DNA of 64,000 bases from Diplosphaera chodatii (lineage: Eukaryota; Chlorophyta; Trebouxiophyceae; Prasiolales; Stichococcaceae): NCBI GenBank assembly GCA_032358165.1, contig JAALGY010000031.1, positions 744,001 through 808,000 on the forward strand. The letters are read 5' to 3'. Below are positions 22,691 through 36,300 of this stretch, piece after piece. Position 1 is the first letter of the stretch; each line of letters begins with the position of its first letter. The notes beneath the pieces are model-generated. The model did not search any database, had not been told where the DNA came from, and saw nothing but the letters and a program-made list of their open reading frames with translations. Made by a program: the position numbers and the translations under genes.

Positions 22691-25600
22691 TCAGATCCCC
22701 AGGTCGAAGTCAGCTACATCTGGATCATCGGCAGCGCCACCATGCAATGCTGCTGCCGCAGCCACCTGCTGCTGGTCCTCGCGCTCGCTACAGGGCGCTG
22801 CTGCAGCAGCTTGAGGGTCATGCGCTGCCGCTGCCGTCACACTTGCGGCCACTGTAGTGCTGAAGCGATGTGCAGTGGCGCATCTGCTGATGTGCAGAGG
22901 CGTGCCTCTGCCGCTGCTGCTGGCACCAAGACTGGTGTTCTTCGTGTCCATAACAGTCGAAGCACCAAGCGGCTGTTCTGTTGTGGCACTTGCCGCGACG
23001 GGCGGGGCAATCTCAGCAGCCGCCGCTGACATGGGAACGGGCAGCGGCAGCAGCAGCCGGCCGTCAGGCCAGAAGGCGTTGGCGGTTGTGCGGCAGCCAC
23101 CGACGACCCGCTGCAGAGCAGGCCCCGACTGCTGCAGGGTGGGCGCTGCGCCTGCAGAAGCATCAGTAGCCTGTTGCACGCCAGATGCCAGATTCGGCAG
23201 TACACCAGTGGAGAGCATCGGGGAAGTCATCATAACTCCACATGCTGCTGCTTACCGACAATGAACAGGTGCTGCTTGGCGCGGCTGAGCGCCACATTCA
23301 GGCGGCGTGCATCTGACGCAAAGGCACCTGTCCGTGTCACAGTCGTCGACAGGATGATGACCGCCTTCTCCATGCCCTGTACCATTACAGGACGAAGCTG
23401 CGGCATCGACACCATCACACCAATCCGCACGCCATGCTCAAGTCGGGCTGCAATAGCAGCTGGCCTGATGTATGCACGCAAAGCCATCTCTTGTGCACAT
23501 GCTCCGTGGTCCTTGCTTTACCTGGAAGCTGTCCACTGTGGCGACCTGCACCTCCTGGTGTTCCGCATCGTCTGCTTCTGCTGCGTCTTGACCGCCGTGT
23601 GCACAGGCGCTGCAGCTGATGAGGTCACCCAATGTGGCTTGTATGCAGCGTACCTGCAATAAGGGTCCATCTGATCAGCATGGTCCCGTGCAAGGATTGT
23701 CAGACGGCTGTCAAGTGGGCACAGATAGGCTGCTGGCATTGCATGGGTTGCTCTATAGCAATATAGCTTCGTAGACGGCATGACGTTGTGACGATGTGTG
23801 GCTTGGCGTTGCAGCAGACATCTTTTATGACCTTAGCACTGCCACAGATTCTGGGTATGCAGAAGCATGGCCCAGTCCAACTTGGCCACGGCTCGCACAC
23901 CAGCAGACCTGGGCGTGGAAGAAGGAGATGATGCCGATGTCGGAGCGCGGCACGCCCTGGTTCACCAGCTGCCTCACCAGCCGCCTGACAGCCTGCGCCT
24001 CGGCGGGGTTGGAGGCGCTGCGCGCCGCATCGTACACCTCGCTGCCCCTGCAGAGGTCATGATGCCGTCGCAGGGCCTGCTGCACATCATGCATGTGCCT
24101 GATGACATCACCAATTTTGCAGACGCCCCAAATGCAGCATCGTCAGCCAACCTGCCATGCTAAATGTTACGAGAAGGCTTGCCACAGCATGGACTGTTGG
24201 ATACTGTGCAGATGTCGGTGTCAACGAGTTAAGTATGCAGTGCTAGGTGCAGCAGTGCACAATGCACCTGACGTCCAGCACCACCAAGGGCGGGCACCCC
24301 GGCAGCAGCGGCGGCCTGTCGGCTGCTGAGACGCCATCCAGCAGCCGCCCGCCTGCACCGCGACAAGCAAATAGTTAGGCAGGGCTGCAGTGGGTCAGCA
24401 CACGGGAGAGACTGTAGGTGGACACTTAGGTGAACCATGCAGGTACGTTGCTTTGCGCGCAGCACGCGCCATAGAAGCAGCCGTTGGGCACGGCAGCGAT
24501 GTCGGGGTGGCAGCGGTACTGGCGCCGCAGCAGGTGCGTGGGCAGCCCTGCAGCCACCAGGCGCTCGAACAGCGACCGCCCCAGGCCGCTGCTGCTGTGC
24601 TGCGCGCTGCTGCTGCCGCTGCTGCTGCTGCGAGACACTGCCTGCGGCGTTGCAACGAGCGGGGGCAGCTGGCATGGGTCGCCTGCCGCCACAAGAAACC
24701 TGCAGTGGCGACGGTATCGCCTCAGTCTGGGATGCGACTGTGGTGTGCAGAGCTAGCTGTCGCCCCTTTCGCAGATGACTCATGTGCTGGACGTCATACA
24801 ATGCTGCGTCGCAGCGCACCCAGGCAGCAGATGAGCAGCAGCAGCAGCAGCAGCAGCGCAAGACAGGTCGCGCACCTGCAGCCGGAGCGCAGGATGGGGG
24901 CGAGCGCCAGCGGCTCCACGACCTGCGCCGCCTCGTCCAGCACCACCACGTCGAAGCGGATGCCCTGCAGCGCCTCCGCCGCCAGCGCTGCGCAGCAGGT
25001 GCTGCCCACCACGCCGGCGGTCCTGAGCCGGCGCCGCCGCTTGGCCTCCGCTCCCGCCTCCACGGCCGCCAGCTCCTTCCTGCAAGTACTGAGACGCTTG
25101 TAACCGACGCTGGCATCGTGCTGCGTCTGTCAGACACTTCTTTTCCGTCCGCCTGCCATGAGGCGAAGACACATCTGTAGTGTGTGTCTTGTCTTGCTGA
25201 TGCGTGTTACCAGCCCTGGAGGAATTAACCCTCCGAAAGCCAGGATGTGGTACCTGATGATGGAGGCCTCGTGCGGGGAGGACGCGTGCTCAAGCATGTC
25301 CTTGAGCTCGGCAGCAGCGCCGCCCTTCTTGGCCCGCGCGCCAGCTGATGCCGCATGCAGTGAGTGCGGCAGCACCTCTTTGTGGATGCGCGGCAGGCTG
25401 CCCACCCGCAGGAAGTCTGCGCAGGCATTGCCACGGGCTTCAGACGCCTAATGGATGCTGGACTGCAACGTAACGTAGACATGCAGTGTGTAGGTCAGCC
25501 GCAACCCGGATCTGAGAGCTGCTCCGAGACTGTGCCTGTGAAGCCGTGTGCAGCAAGCCCCAGCAGGATGCGGTCCACGGCGGCATTTGTGTGGGCGGCG

Positions 25601-28600
25601 ACGAGGATGCGGCTGCAGGCGGGGCTGCTTGATGCCAGCGACCGCAGGAACAGGATCAGGGCCACCAGCAGCATCGTCTTGCCTGGCATGTGCCACAGTG
25701 TTCCGGTGAAGGTTGCATGGGTGATCGGGTGTGCGAGGCCATGCGTTTGTGCAGACAAACAAGTTGCCAGTCATTCCAGCAGTTGTTTGACCACTCAGTA
25801 AGCAGCAGCAGCATGGGCATACAGGCCCTTTGTGCACCTGAGCCAAATGGACCGTGCACCAGAACAATGCCGTTTGTGTCCTGTGAATGGAGATTCAATT
25901 GTATCTCAGGGACTGATATGTCGGTCAAGCGGCTGCAGATAATACTTCGAGCAAGCGCTGCAAGCAGCATAAAGGCACTGCATACACCTGCATACCTGAG
26001 AGGTGGCACGGCCCGACCAGGCCTCCACCTGCGCCAGGACTGCTGCCTGCTCTGGGTTCAGCTGGTGCTGCTGCGCTGCCGCCTGCACTGCGGTGGACAG
26101 CGGAGCCTCGCCGAGACAGATGCTTGCAGAGCCTGCGGCGGCGGACGCCGGCAGCTTTGCGGCGCGGGGTTCGGCCGCGAGCAGAGACGACAGCAGGGGT
26201 GCGTCTGCGACCTGCGCAGCCTACAATGAGAGAGAGTACACCAGTTCGGCATGCTGCCAAGGTCGATGGAATGTGCATTGAGTGTGCAACATGTATGTGC
26301 CGGTTGCAAGGCAGCACACAGCAAGGGCATGCCTGCAGCAGGGCGGCGGCGCCCAGCTCCGTGGCAGCGTTGGGGCCGTGCAGCGCAAAGACCGGCTGGC
26401 TGCGTGTCAGGCCCGGCGGCCTTGGCCCCAGCAGCTGCACCTCCATCCTGTCGCACCACAGACCAGGAACTGCATGATATGCAAGGGTCTGAGACACGGC
26501 AGCCCGTCGTTTGCAAACTTGTGAGAGTCTGCTTGCGTGGCGGTAGCTGTCACGAGATAGAACATCCCCATCGCGAGATCGCTGCTGCACAGTGGGCTTG
26601 CCCACCTGCCATCTGCATTCGGCCCGTGCCAGCAGCTCTGTGCAACGACCGTGTAGTTGGTCGACCCTGGGCCACTGGCACCCGCCAGCTGGGCATTGTT
26701 GCTGATGACCCACAAGTCCCCCTTTCTGCAGCCAGCATAGGAGAGACCATTAGACTGCTGCACCCGCAGCTGGTCAACATCTGTGGGCCGTCTCAAACCT
26801 CAACATGTAACCCTTTCACGTCGAGCATGCAGACCTGTAGGCCGTCGACCGCTCCCTGCCGGAGAGCAGCTCCAGGTAGTAGGTCTGCTTCCTGCCACTG
26901 CCACTGCCACTGCCAGCCTCCTGGCCACTACCCATTTTGCCGCCAAACCTGCTGCCACTGCTCTCTTTGTAGCTGACCTGCGTTTGGAAGCAACGCCGGT
27001 CCACCCCTGTTCGCCGTCTAGCAGGGGTGCGCTGCATGCTGGCCAGGCACACTGGAGTCCAAGGCATTGCGAGACTTCACTCACCAGGCGCGCCTCAGCA
27101 TAGTACTGCAGGCCAGAGCGCCGCAGGGAGCTTTGTAGCTCCTGAGGCGAGCGAGGCCCCTGCCCAGCCTGCAGCAGCCGCCACCACACTTCATGCTCAT
27201 GCATGGGAGCAAACGCAGACAAGAAGCTGGCTGCCAGCAATGACTGGATAGATAGGCCATCGTAGAATGCACCTGTGCAGACGGTGACACTCGCTGCAGC
27301 GCCTGGTGGAAGCGGCCTGCTGTTTCTGCAAACCTGCAGAGAATCAGGGTAATGTGCAGTTGCATATTGAGAGGTCCTCAGTTCCCAAAAACCATTGATA
27401 GAACATTGTCCATGTGCACGCATGGAACTGGCAGGTGCCCAGTGTCTTCCCTTACCGCAGGCCTGCTTCCTCCATCAGGGCAGCAGTCCAGACATGTTTG
27501 TACTCTTGCAGCGAGCGGAAGCTGTCTGGCACACCAACGTTGCGCCGCCGCTCCTGTCCTGGAGTAGGGAACTCCACGGAGCCAGGCTGGTGGACGGACA
27601 CAGCCGCCACATGCCTGAGTTTCCCGCACGCTGCGGCACCGCCTGGCACAACAGAAGCAGCGGCCACTGCAGCGCCGGCTGCGGCGCCTGCCACAGGGTG
27701 GGCTATTGGCCTGGGCGCCTGCATACGGGGCACTGCAAAGGCGGGGCCCTGCTGTGGCCGTGCAGCCGGTGTTGCTTTGCGCGCGGGCGGCGGCAGTGGC
27801 GGCTGTCGTGGCACTGTGTTATCGGCGGGCTCATTAGTTGTGCTGGTCAATGCTGGATGAGGTGTGAGCCCCTGCGGCGTCAGCGTTGTGTCCGTCTGTG
27901 CTTTGGCAGGTGCTGCTGGTATTGCTGCTCCTTGGCCGATCGGTTCATCCTCGTCGGACCAGTCAACTGAGCTGAGGCTGCAGGGACGCATGTCTGCCAG
28001 CGCGGGCCGCCACAAGCTCTGCTTGTGCGCCGCCGGCGCAGCTGCATCGTTGTGTGTGAGGCCTGTGCCTGGGGCTGCCTGTCTGAGCGCTGCTGCGGTA
28101 GGTGGCCTGGCAACGCTGCAAGCCCCCGCTGGCTCTGCATGCAGCGCCGCAGCAGCGTGCTCTGCCTGCTGGCTGCTGCTGCCCTGCTGCGGACATGCTG
28201 GGACAAGCCCAAAGGCCTGCAGGATGTCATCGTCTGCAGAAGGAAGCACAAGTCTCTACCATGTGATGGCTCAAGAGGATGCAGCAGAGTGCGCAGCTGC
28301 TGCATGCACCACATCTTCAGGTGCATGCATCGAGCGGTTGTTGCAGATAGTCAATGGACACACTAGAGCGGCGACGCTGGCGCTTGGCTGCTTGTTGCAC
28401 CTCACTGCCGTTGCGCTGCTGCAGGCGCTGGTGCTGCGGCTGCTGCAGCAGAGGAGCAGGGTGCTGCACACGCTGTTGCGGCTGTTTTGGCTGCTGCATG
28501 CAAAGAGCTGCATCGTTCTGTACTGTGCCCGCATACGCTGCTGGCGCTGGCACTGCGATCGGCCGTGGTGCGCTGAAGCTGGCGTCATGTTTGCGCTTGC

Positions 28601-29201
28601 GCTGCGGCACCAGAATGGGGCGTGCTGCTGCCTGTGTCACTTGAAAGCCAGAGCACCGCGGTTGCGCTTCGGGACACCCTTCTGCTGCAGCGGCCGTGGG
28701 CCGGCGCAAGTGTGTGGCGCTGCTGTCGGCCTGGCTGCCATTCAGATTCTGAGTCTCGTGCTGACAGCAGGCCTCCAGGCAGTTCACCAGGAAGCCCTCA
28801 AAGCAGTCGATGCCTGCGTGTGAACAGTTTAAAGCAGGTGTGCATAATCAATGTCGCCTCGTATGGCTCACGTATGCTGAGCATGCATCGCAGAGCCGTC
28901 AATTCTGCGAGAAGCCATATTGACAGCAGTTGGCAGGCTCACCATCAACATCTGGCGCCAGCTGCTGTGATCGCGGCAAGGTCGCTGAGCACAGGACCTG
29001 CACACCGTCCGCATTCAGCAGCTTTGCGTGGCGGCTGTTGCTGACTGTCACAAAGCCGTCGTGATACGTCTTGACCTTCTTGCGGACCTACGGTGCAGCA
29101 TCCCTCAATCAGCTCCGCGAAGCATGCACAGCTTGACAGCCTTGCAAGGACATCAATCATCCAGGACACACCTGTTTGGTCCATAGTACTGATAGTCGCA
29201 T
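22691..29201 (-). CDS. ZGRF1: ZGRF1-like SF1 DNA helicase with N-terminal DUF2439
   Basis: Twenty exons in phase: 29172-29201, 28943-29087, 28364-28813, 27456-28233, 27273-27333, 27085-27168, 26835-26977, 26606-26725, 26333-26447, 25996-26220, 25838-25880, 25536-25682, 25254-25416, 24876-25079, 24470-24699, 24268-24352, 23909-24047, 23522-23653, 23256-23376, 22691-23151 (about 1291 residues). DUF2439 is at 1-75 (LWTKQVRKKVKTYHDGFV). A disordered Gln/Ala/Pro region runs to about 450, then SFRSLQEYKHVW and KGDLWVISNN. The UPF1-like helicase core has LNPEQ, Walker A HGPFGSGKT, LDEAAQ, GDPCQLPP, RQYRCHP and LNVALSRAKQHLFIVG. Human ZGRF1 and yeast Mte1 (DUF2439) act in recombination and crosslink repair. 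I found no GRF zinc finger. Introns 26221-26332, 25417-25535 and 24353-24469 use GC donors. Exon 7 start is the least certain boundary. Confidence 0.9.
24832..24857. repeat. CAG triplet run in a ZGRF1-like intron
   Basis: About eight to nine tandem GCA/CAG units lie in the intron between the exons ending at 24876 and starting at 24699. It is a plain microsatellite. Confidence 0.8.
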
Positions 29202-29706
29202 CTCGCATTGCCTTCCGCTCAAAGTCTGCTCATTGCACTCACTGCAAACCAAAGCAGTGCAGTTTGAACGCAATCTGGGAGGCAGCTGTTGATGGCGGTA
29301 GCGACAGATTTGTATGTGAGGCTGATCAAGCTGCTGACATTGACGTGTTTGGAGGGATGTATCGTTGCCCAACAAGTGCACAACAGCTGATTGTTGGCCA
29401 TCTGACCGTACATGCAACCCGGACATGCTGAAGGCAGTTGTACGGGTCTTAAATTTTCCTCTGAAAGGGCTGGTTAGTTGAGGCTGACCGGACGGATCTC
29501 CATCCTGAAAGCATCTGATATGTGATGGACGGAGTTGTACATGTGAACACACGAGAGCGTCGAATGTCGCACGACCGTGGCATTGCCACTGTTCCGCCGA
29601 AGCAGAGTCTAAGAAGGCTCTGGCAGGGTGTGACTCTGCCTTCAGCTGTGGGGTAAATCCAGCTGTCAGTCTCATCGCCACCCAACTGCTGCTTCTGCTG
29701 CAGCCA
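29202..29706. other. Intergenic: ZGRF1-like promoter and SEC12-like 3' end
   Basis: About 500 bp between tandem minus-strand genes. The frame of ZGRF1 exon 1 remains open for some 160 codons upstream of the chosen ATG, but that stretch has no homology; the DUF2439 start (MRLSVLWTKQ) argues for the short form. Confidence 0.5.
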
Positions 29707-31792
29707 TCACACAGTCCCAGGAGCCGCCTCCGTCACTGTCGGACTGTATGGATCCCGGAGTTCCTGCAGCAGCCGCCGCACGCTCTGCCACCGTAGGTCC
29801 ACCCCGCGCACGTGCATGACGTAGTATACAATCGCCGCCAGCAGCAGCACGAGCAGCGGGACCAGCCAGCCGCCGCCCGAGCGCCGACGCCGCTGCTGCA
29901 CCGTCAGCACGCAGGCGCTGGCATCTGCAGACACTGACGCCAGCGCCGAGTCCCCTGGCGGGACCGCCACTGCGGTCGCAAACACCATGTGCGCCTGCCG
30001 CTCGCGCCGCCGCCGCGACAGCGTCTCCGTTGACCAGGCATGCACTTCACCTGCACTTGCACGGGGTTTGTTTGAGTGAGGTTTGCAGCAAACAGAAACT
30101 GCCCTGTCTCATATGTTGCCTGCACGTGCGTGCGGGGCATGACACATTGGTCTCACGCCAAGCCTAGGTATAACAGTGCAGCGTATGCAGAAAATCTGAA
30201 ACGAACATATAATAGTGTCACCTTCTGAGGTGCCAAGCGCCAATGTGCGGCCAGCCGGTCCGATGTCAAAGGCGGTGATGGCAGACGGGACCGCCTTGAC
30301 CTTACGCTTCAGCACCACATCTCCCTCCTGATTCTATTTAGGCAGACACATAGTGTGCAGGGTCATGCTCTTCAAGGACCCATGAATCCATTGGTACAAT
30401 GTCAGCCAGTTCATCGTCGGTGTGCATGCTCAACAGCTGGGCGAGGCAGCCACCGCAATTGCAGCATGCACTTTCCAGGCAGAAGTCTGCTGACGGACCA
30501 GTCTCCAAGCCTGAACAGATGCATGTATTTGACTCCAGCAGCAGTGTAGGCAGTAGTTGGTAGGTTATCGCTGACAGCACCTGCTCCCAGTGCAGGATGT
30601 AGCCGATGCCCGCGGCGTTGACGGCAGTGTACAGGCCCAGGCTGCCGTCGCGCGCCCAGCGTGCCCGGTTGAATGACCCCCGCGACATACCTGATCGAGC
30701 ACCGCAGTATCCTCGTCATGCACCGACTGAACCGAAGGACCTTGCCAGCATCATCGGCATTGTGCACAGGTCCAGGAATGGATGCCCACCCTCAGGCAAC
30801 GCCAGCTTCAAAAGCTGCAGGCCGCGCTCCCAGTCCCACAGGCTGCAGGAGCCATCCTCGCAGGTGGCGGCGACCACCCGCTGCTGGTGCCCCCCGCTGA
30901 AGTCCACGTCCCTCAGGCCGTCGGGCAGCCCCTTCGCACCCCTGTAGCATGTGAATCTTGCGTCAGCGTCAGCATGGCATTATTGCCACCCGGGCACGGT
31001 CATGCTATCTTCCCTGCTGCCCAGCATGTGCAGTGCGCAGGTGACTTGGGCAAGGGGATCCTGCCGGGAGCCCACAGCACGCGCCGCGCTCACGCGAGGG
31101 AGGCGCGGGTGCGCAGCGTGGGCCACTCCAGCACTGTCAGGCTGCCGTCCTCGCCGCCCAGCGCCAGCAGCCGGCCGTCGCTGCTGAAGGCCAGGCACTT
31201 GGCCACCGGCTGCTGCGCCAGCACACTGGCCTCCTCGCCTGCGCTGTCGGAGGGGCTATCTGAAACTGTACTCTCGACCGCCAGGAGACAGAGCCCCACT
31301 GCAGGCAGCTTTCGTTTCTGCAGGCTGATGGCGTGCAAATTTCCGCACACCTGTTGCTAGCGAGAGCGACGGAGCTGCGTCACCATCGCCACGCGCAACA
31401 TTGACACGTGCGAGCCCTCCGCCGCCCAGTGCGAGCACCAGCGCATTGCCGGATGGGTGCGCCGCCATGCGAATGGGGCAGTCCTCCAGCTCCAGGGCTG
31501 CCACCTCATCTGACAGTGACTCCCCCTCCGCGCGCGCTGCAACCACCCTGCATTTGAGCATTGCAAAACTGAGCGTGCGACCAGCGGCGCCACAGCGATT
31601 CATGGGTGGACAACTGTGCTCTTACTGCGTCGGCGATATCGCGAGGGGCCATGTGCGTCCTCATTACCTGTTCTTAATGCCGCTGCTCTTCTTGCCGCCC
31701 CCACCGGCAAAGAACACTAGGTCACCCTGCGGCCATGCGACCGCATACAGCGGTGCGCCGTACTTTCGGGACTGCTTGGCCTGCTTGCCCAT
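29707..31792 (-). CDS. SEC12: SEC12/PHF1-like Sar1 guanine-nucleotide exchange factor
   Basis: Seven exons in phase: 31668-31792, 31351-31547, 31094-31259, 30790-30941, 30581-30690, 30222-30327, 29707-30050 (399 residues). The start MGKQAKQSRKYGAPLYAVAW leads directly into blade 1 of a WD-type beta-propeller with the K-loop signature FFAGGGGKKSSGIKN, typical of SEC12 and PHF1. WD-like blades follow (CLAFSSDGRLLALGGEDG, AATCEDGSCSLWDW, DIGPAGRTLALGTSEG). One membrane helix lies at about 347-364 (WLVPLLVLLLAAIVYYVMHV) before a short lumenal tail, matching the type II ER topology of the family. SEC12 activates SAR1 for COPII budding; plant PHF1 homologues aid phosphate-transporter exit. The sequence does not say which role applies. 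Confidence 0.9.
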
Positions 31793-33383
31793 TGTACCAA
31801 TCAGCTCACTAATCAGAATGTGTCTCCATAGGAGGATCCGCTTGCTAGTTGACGAAGAGAAGAATCTGCAGCTGATGTGGTCGCACGACTCTGCCTCTGC
31901 ACACGTTTCACAGAAGGAGCTGTTGTCACGGTCAATAGGATGAAGTCGGGTTGTAGGGTTGATTAAACTCTTCCAAGGCGTAAGCAGGAGATGCAAACGC
32001 AAACTAAGCTACGACATCCGTCATCATGTCAGCTTCCCTCCACATCCCTGCAGGTGCATGAGCTACGAACGCTGCATCTGACGCCATTAAAAATTGCACT
32101 GTCGTGATACTGAATGGTGCTTCTGCACGTCATCGCATCATGACAGCCGCCTGGAGGCTGTGGTCGTGGCGCGCAGTCCCGTAGCGAGTCCTCCATCATA
32201 GCCAACGCATGCAGGTTGGCGCCGCAGCAAGGTATGATCGGCTGGCTTTAGGAAGACTAAGCGTGCACGTCGCACCTGGACCAGATGTCTTCTCTAGCAT
32301 GTAGCTTTGATGGAGGTGGACAAGCAGCAGCAGTTGCTGCTGCGTCTGTGTGCAGGTGTCAGCGCCGGCATGACCCATACACGTGCTTCATGTCGGACTG
32401 AAGGCATTTGGACACACATGGAGCTGTCTTGTGTCACATCGACACGCTTCAAAAACTTTCATGCACGAAGCGACCAAAACCATCCTTGCCAGCCACCTCT
32501 TCTATTGCATCACTGTCCCAACTTCATACCCAACCGTAGTACCCCCCTTTGTGTGGCATCTGATGAAGCCTTCATCACCTCGATGGTCAGATACACCCGA
32601 GCCATTTCTGCCGATTTTACACTGTATTCATTTGACTGTCACCAGTAGTGTATACTTGAGCAGCAAGCAGCGCTGCGTGCTGGCGAACTCTGCAGCAATA
32701 TGGACATGTATGCATGGCCTCGAACAAAGTGCATGCCACGTCTCAGCTCAGACATGCACTTGCCTGAATTGAGACGACGTATGTCGTCGGGCTATCATCA
32801 GTGCCTCATGTTTCGCGCTGAAATCAACTGAACGTTTCCGCACACACAGAAGAGCAGGAGAACCTGAAGGTGATGGGGGCAGACATAAACCAGCGAGTGT
32901 GTGATGTCTCTAAGATAGGGCACTCTCACTCGTAAGTGGTAATGCTACATACACAACCAAGCATATATAGCATACGACTGCGGCGCCGTCTGTGCTGGCG
33001 TGCCCACTGTCGGCAACAGGAAAGGCAGAAAAGGCGTCCGACTGAAGAGCATCGAGGTGTCCGCCGTGAATTCCGCCATGTCACCGTGAACGGTGTCCAG
33101 CCTCTGTTCCGAGCGAAGCTGGCATGCTGAAATTGCATTTCCTGACCCACTGAGCCCTCACGGCCTGGTGCAAGCCTGTGTCACTCATCAGGTGCTGGTC
33201 GTGGCAGTGTGATAAGGTCCAAGAATTCGCAAACCCTTGTGGCAGCCATCATCAGGCGGCATTCGGCAGCAGCACCTGCTTCGCCATCCCTGGCAGTCCC
33301 CGTTAAATACATTAGAAAGCAACCGCAGCGTGGCACAGCAGAAGCGCCCTCTGTGCAGTCGACAGGAGTGAAGTCCTCAAGAC
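31793..33383. other. Divergent intergenic region between SEC12-like and ARID genes
   Basis: About 1.6 kb, the longest gene-free stretch, less GC-rich than the genes around it. It separates two divergent transcription units, so both promoters and 5' untranslated regions should be here. Plus-strand frames at 32307-32772 lack GC3 bias and homology. A TATA-like ATATATAG lies near 32961. No element was recognised. Confidence 0.5.
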
Positions 33384-36300
33384 ATGGTGACGAGGGGCTC
33401 CCCTGCAACCACCATGCTTTCAAGGCAGCAGTCGCCAGCTGCCGCTGAACGGCCTGCTGCTACTGATGACCGGCAAGAAGCACCGTGTAACCTGGCACAG
33501 CTGGCCATGCAGCCTGATGCAGCTGGCCACAGTTCTTCAGCTGCTGTTCATGAGCAGAGGCAGTCAGTAGCACCAGCCTTGCCACTGACAGCTGCCAACA
33601 AGCTGTTTGAGAACGGCCAAGACCTGCTGGATAGCCTGACAGCGTTCTACAAGCACAGGGGCGAGCATGCGCCGCACATCAACAAGTATGCTGCTATTTG
33701 TGGTTGCGTGCCTCATCAGACAAGACTTCCTCATACATGGGCCGATGCAACGACGGACCATGCCATGCAACTGACTGAATACATGGAACAGATAGAACCA
33801 CCACATCTGTACTGCAGGTGCCCCACCTTCTACGGGCAGCCCATCAACCTGCACAAGCTGTTCAATGCTGTGCAACAACATGGCGGCTATGACACCGTAC
33901 GTGCTTGCTGTGTTGTTTGCGTGCAGACTACCTTCGGTCTTACTGCATGGCCCCTGCCCTGTTCCACCGATCTTGACACTGTGACAGCACCAACTTTTGA
34001 ACCCCCGTTGTCAGACAAATCCGCATATCCACAGGTATGTACAAAAATGCTCTGGGCGCCTGTCGGCTGGGCCAGCGGCTGTACAGAGTAGGGGCTGCTG
34101 TCGCTTTGCCTGCAGTCCTCTGGTTTGTCATGCTGTCGAAATGCTGTCTTTGTCAGGTTGCCGGTGCAATAGACGCTTGATGCAGTTGGTGGTGTTGCAG
34201 AGTGAAAGGCCGGGCAGGTCGCATCCAGGAATCGTTCGAGGCATACCTTCTGCCCTTTGATCAGGTACGCATGTGCCAAGCTGCTGACGGGACATCGGAT
34301 TCCGCGCGTGGTGAGGAATAGGCTTATAGTTGTCACATCAGACATCTGTCTGGAGGTGCCCATGAAACGACACAGTGACAACATATGGAAACTAGCAGGC
34401 GCTGAGGGAGCATACGGCTGCTGGTACGCCGCCCGCATGGCAGCTCCCACGCACTGGCAACCACAGGCCCTTGCTAGGCGCCCAGCGGCGCAAACGACGG
34501 GGGCGGCCTGGCAGCAGCTACGCCAGTGAGGACGTGGTGAGTCAGTGCCTGCCTTGCTGATTCATGATATGCCATATGTAAGGGTTACAGCACCTTGTAC
34601 GGAGTGCTAATGCCCAAGCAGGTGTACTGTACGCCGGCACGGCATGCACATTTGCGAGGTTGCATATGCAGAGCAAGTATGTCCAGTCAGACCGTGCACA
34701 TGTACCTGCTGCATGGTAAGGCCCGCATTCCCAAGCCCATGCAGCTGTACTTGCGTCTGCAGTTGAGTGGCAGCAGCTCACCATCCTCGGCCAGCCTGCA
34801 GCTACCGGACGATGTGGCAGGCCCCACTCAGGTTGGCAGCAGTGCCTATTCCCGAAACATGTTGCGTGTCCCTGCCGCCTTGTCGGCAGCCGGGTGTGTG
34901 CCATGCTACGGCCAGACAGCGCTTTGAAGTGCCTCAGCACTGCAAGCCAATTTGCACGCATGAATGTGTTCTGAGTGAGCGTCTACTGTTCGTTGCAGCG
35001 GTTCCCAAAGCGGGCACGGCGGGCGCCCACGGCTTTGATGGGGGACGACTACTGCAGCGGCACGCTGCTGCATGAGACGCTTGCTGCCTACAGCTCCAGA
35101 AGGCTGGGTGGCTCCGCCGCTGCGAAGCCAGCCCGACCGGCGAGGATGGCCACACGGGTAGCGGTTCACTATACGAGCTCAGCTCACCTATGGCTGTGTC
35201 AGGAGGCTACTGCGTCGCTTGTTGATGGCTGCAGTACTGACACCATTGGACATTTTTCGGCGTGCTGCCGGCTCCAGACAAAGACCTGTTGCTGTGCAAC
35301 AGGGCTCAGGGGCTGCTGAGGACGATGCAGCGCAGGATGCAGAGGAAGCCAGCACAAGCCCGGCTGTCAGCAATGTGGCGAAACAACCGTCTGACACAGC
35401 ACCTGCGGCGCCACCCACTGCTGCCAGCAATGGGGACCTCAGAGACGGCTCAGCAGTGCGCGAGCCACAGCAGCCAGTCGACCGCCGACACAAGGAGTGG
35501 GTTTCAGGTGTGATGTCTCTACAGCCTGACGTGACGCACAAATGGGGCACAGCACTGATGTCAGCGTCTTCATCCTGGCCTTGGCCTGCCTCCATTGATG
35601 CCCCGTGCATCATGTCACTGCATTGACATCTGCCACTGATACCCAGTTGAAAGATCAAGTACAGGGACAAAAGGGAACTTCTTGGTGCCTTTGTCAAACA
35701 GGGGAGGATGTGCCTTTGGCGGGGCAGCAGCTAGTGGGCCACCGCATTGGTGTGCTGTGGCCGGAGCATGCTTCCTACATCCTGGGCCACATCACCATCT
35801 ACTCGCCGGAGGTCAGCTTGCACAATTGGTGCTGAACCCATTCAATCGTAAAAGTTGTCGTAACAAGTGGTATCATCACGACAATGCATTGCCGGCCTGC
35901 ACCTGCTAGAATCCCTTTTGACAGGGAACCGACCAGAAACAGTGCGCGCGTATGTCTGCAGCAAAACCTTCACGAGGTGCTGTATGACGACGGTGACCGG
36001 GAGGTGCTGCGGCTGGACAGCGAGCAGTGGCGGCTGCTGCTGTCACCGGCCGCAGGTCTTGGCTGTACTTCTGCAGAGCTGCAGCAGCACAGGGCACCAA
36101 TACCCGCCACCGCCGCTGCTTCCGGAGAGCCGCAGCAGCACACGCAGCCAGCACCTGCGCAGGCTGCTGCCACCGATGCTTCTGGAGAGCCGCAGCAGCG
36201 AAGACAGGCGACGACAGCCGCCACCATTGCCTCCGCAAAGCCGCAGCGGTCCGAGCATGCAAACACACCTGCTGCCACCGTTGCTTCGGCAAAGGCGCCG

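Noticed and set aside
24832..24857. Triplet repeats (here and at 12088-12108) considered as a possible CRISPR-like array
   Set aside because: Simple CAG/CTG microsatellites without spacers in a eukaryotic genome.
27864..28823. 319-codon plus-strand frame rich in Ala, Leu and Cys
   Set aside because: Antisense of ZGRF1-like exons 3-4, which join in phase and match the family.
29202..29681. Open extension of ZGRF1 exon 1 upstream of the chosen ATG
   Set aside because: The extension has no homology and DUF2439 proteins begin at about this point; only the last ten codons are used.
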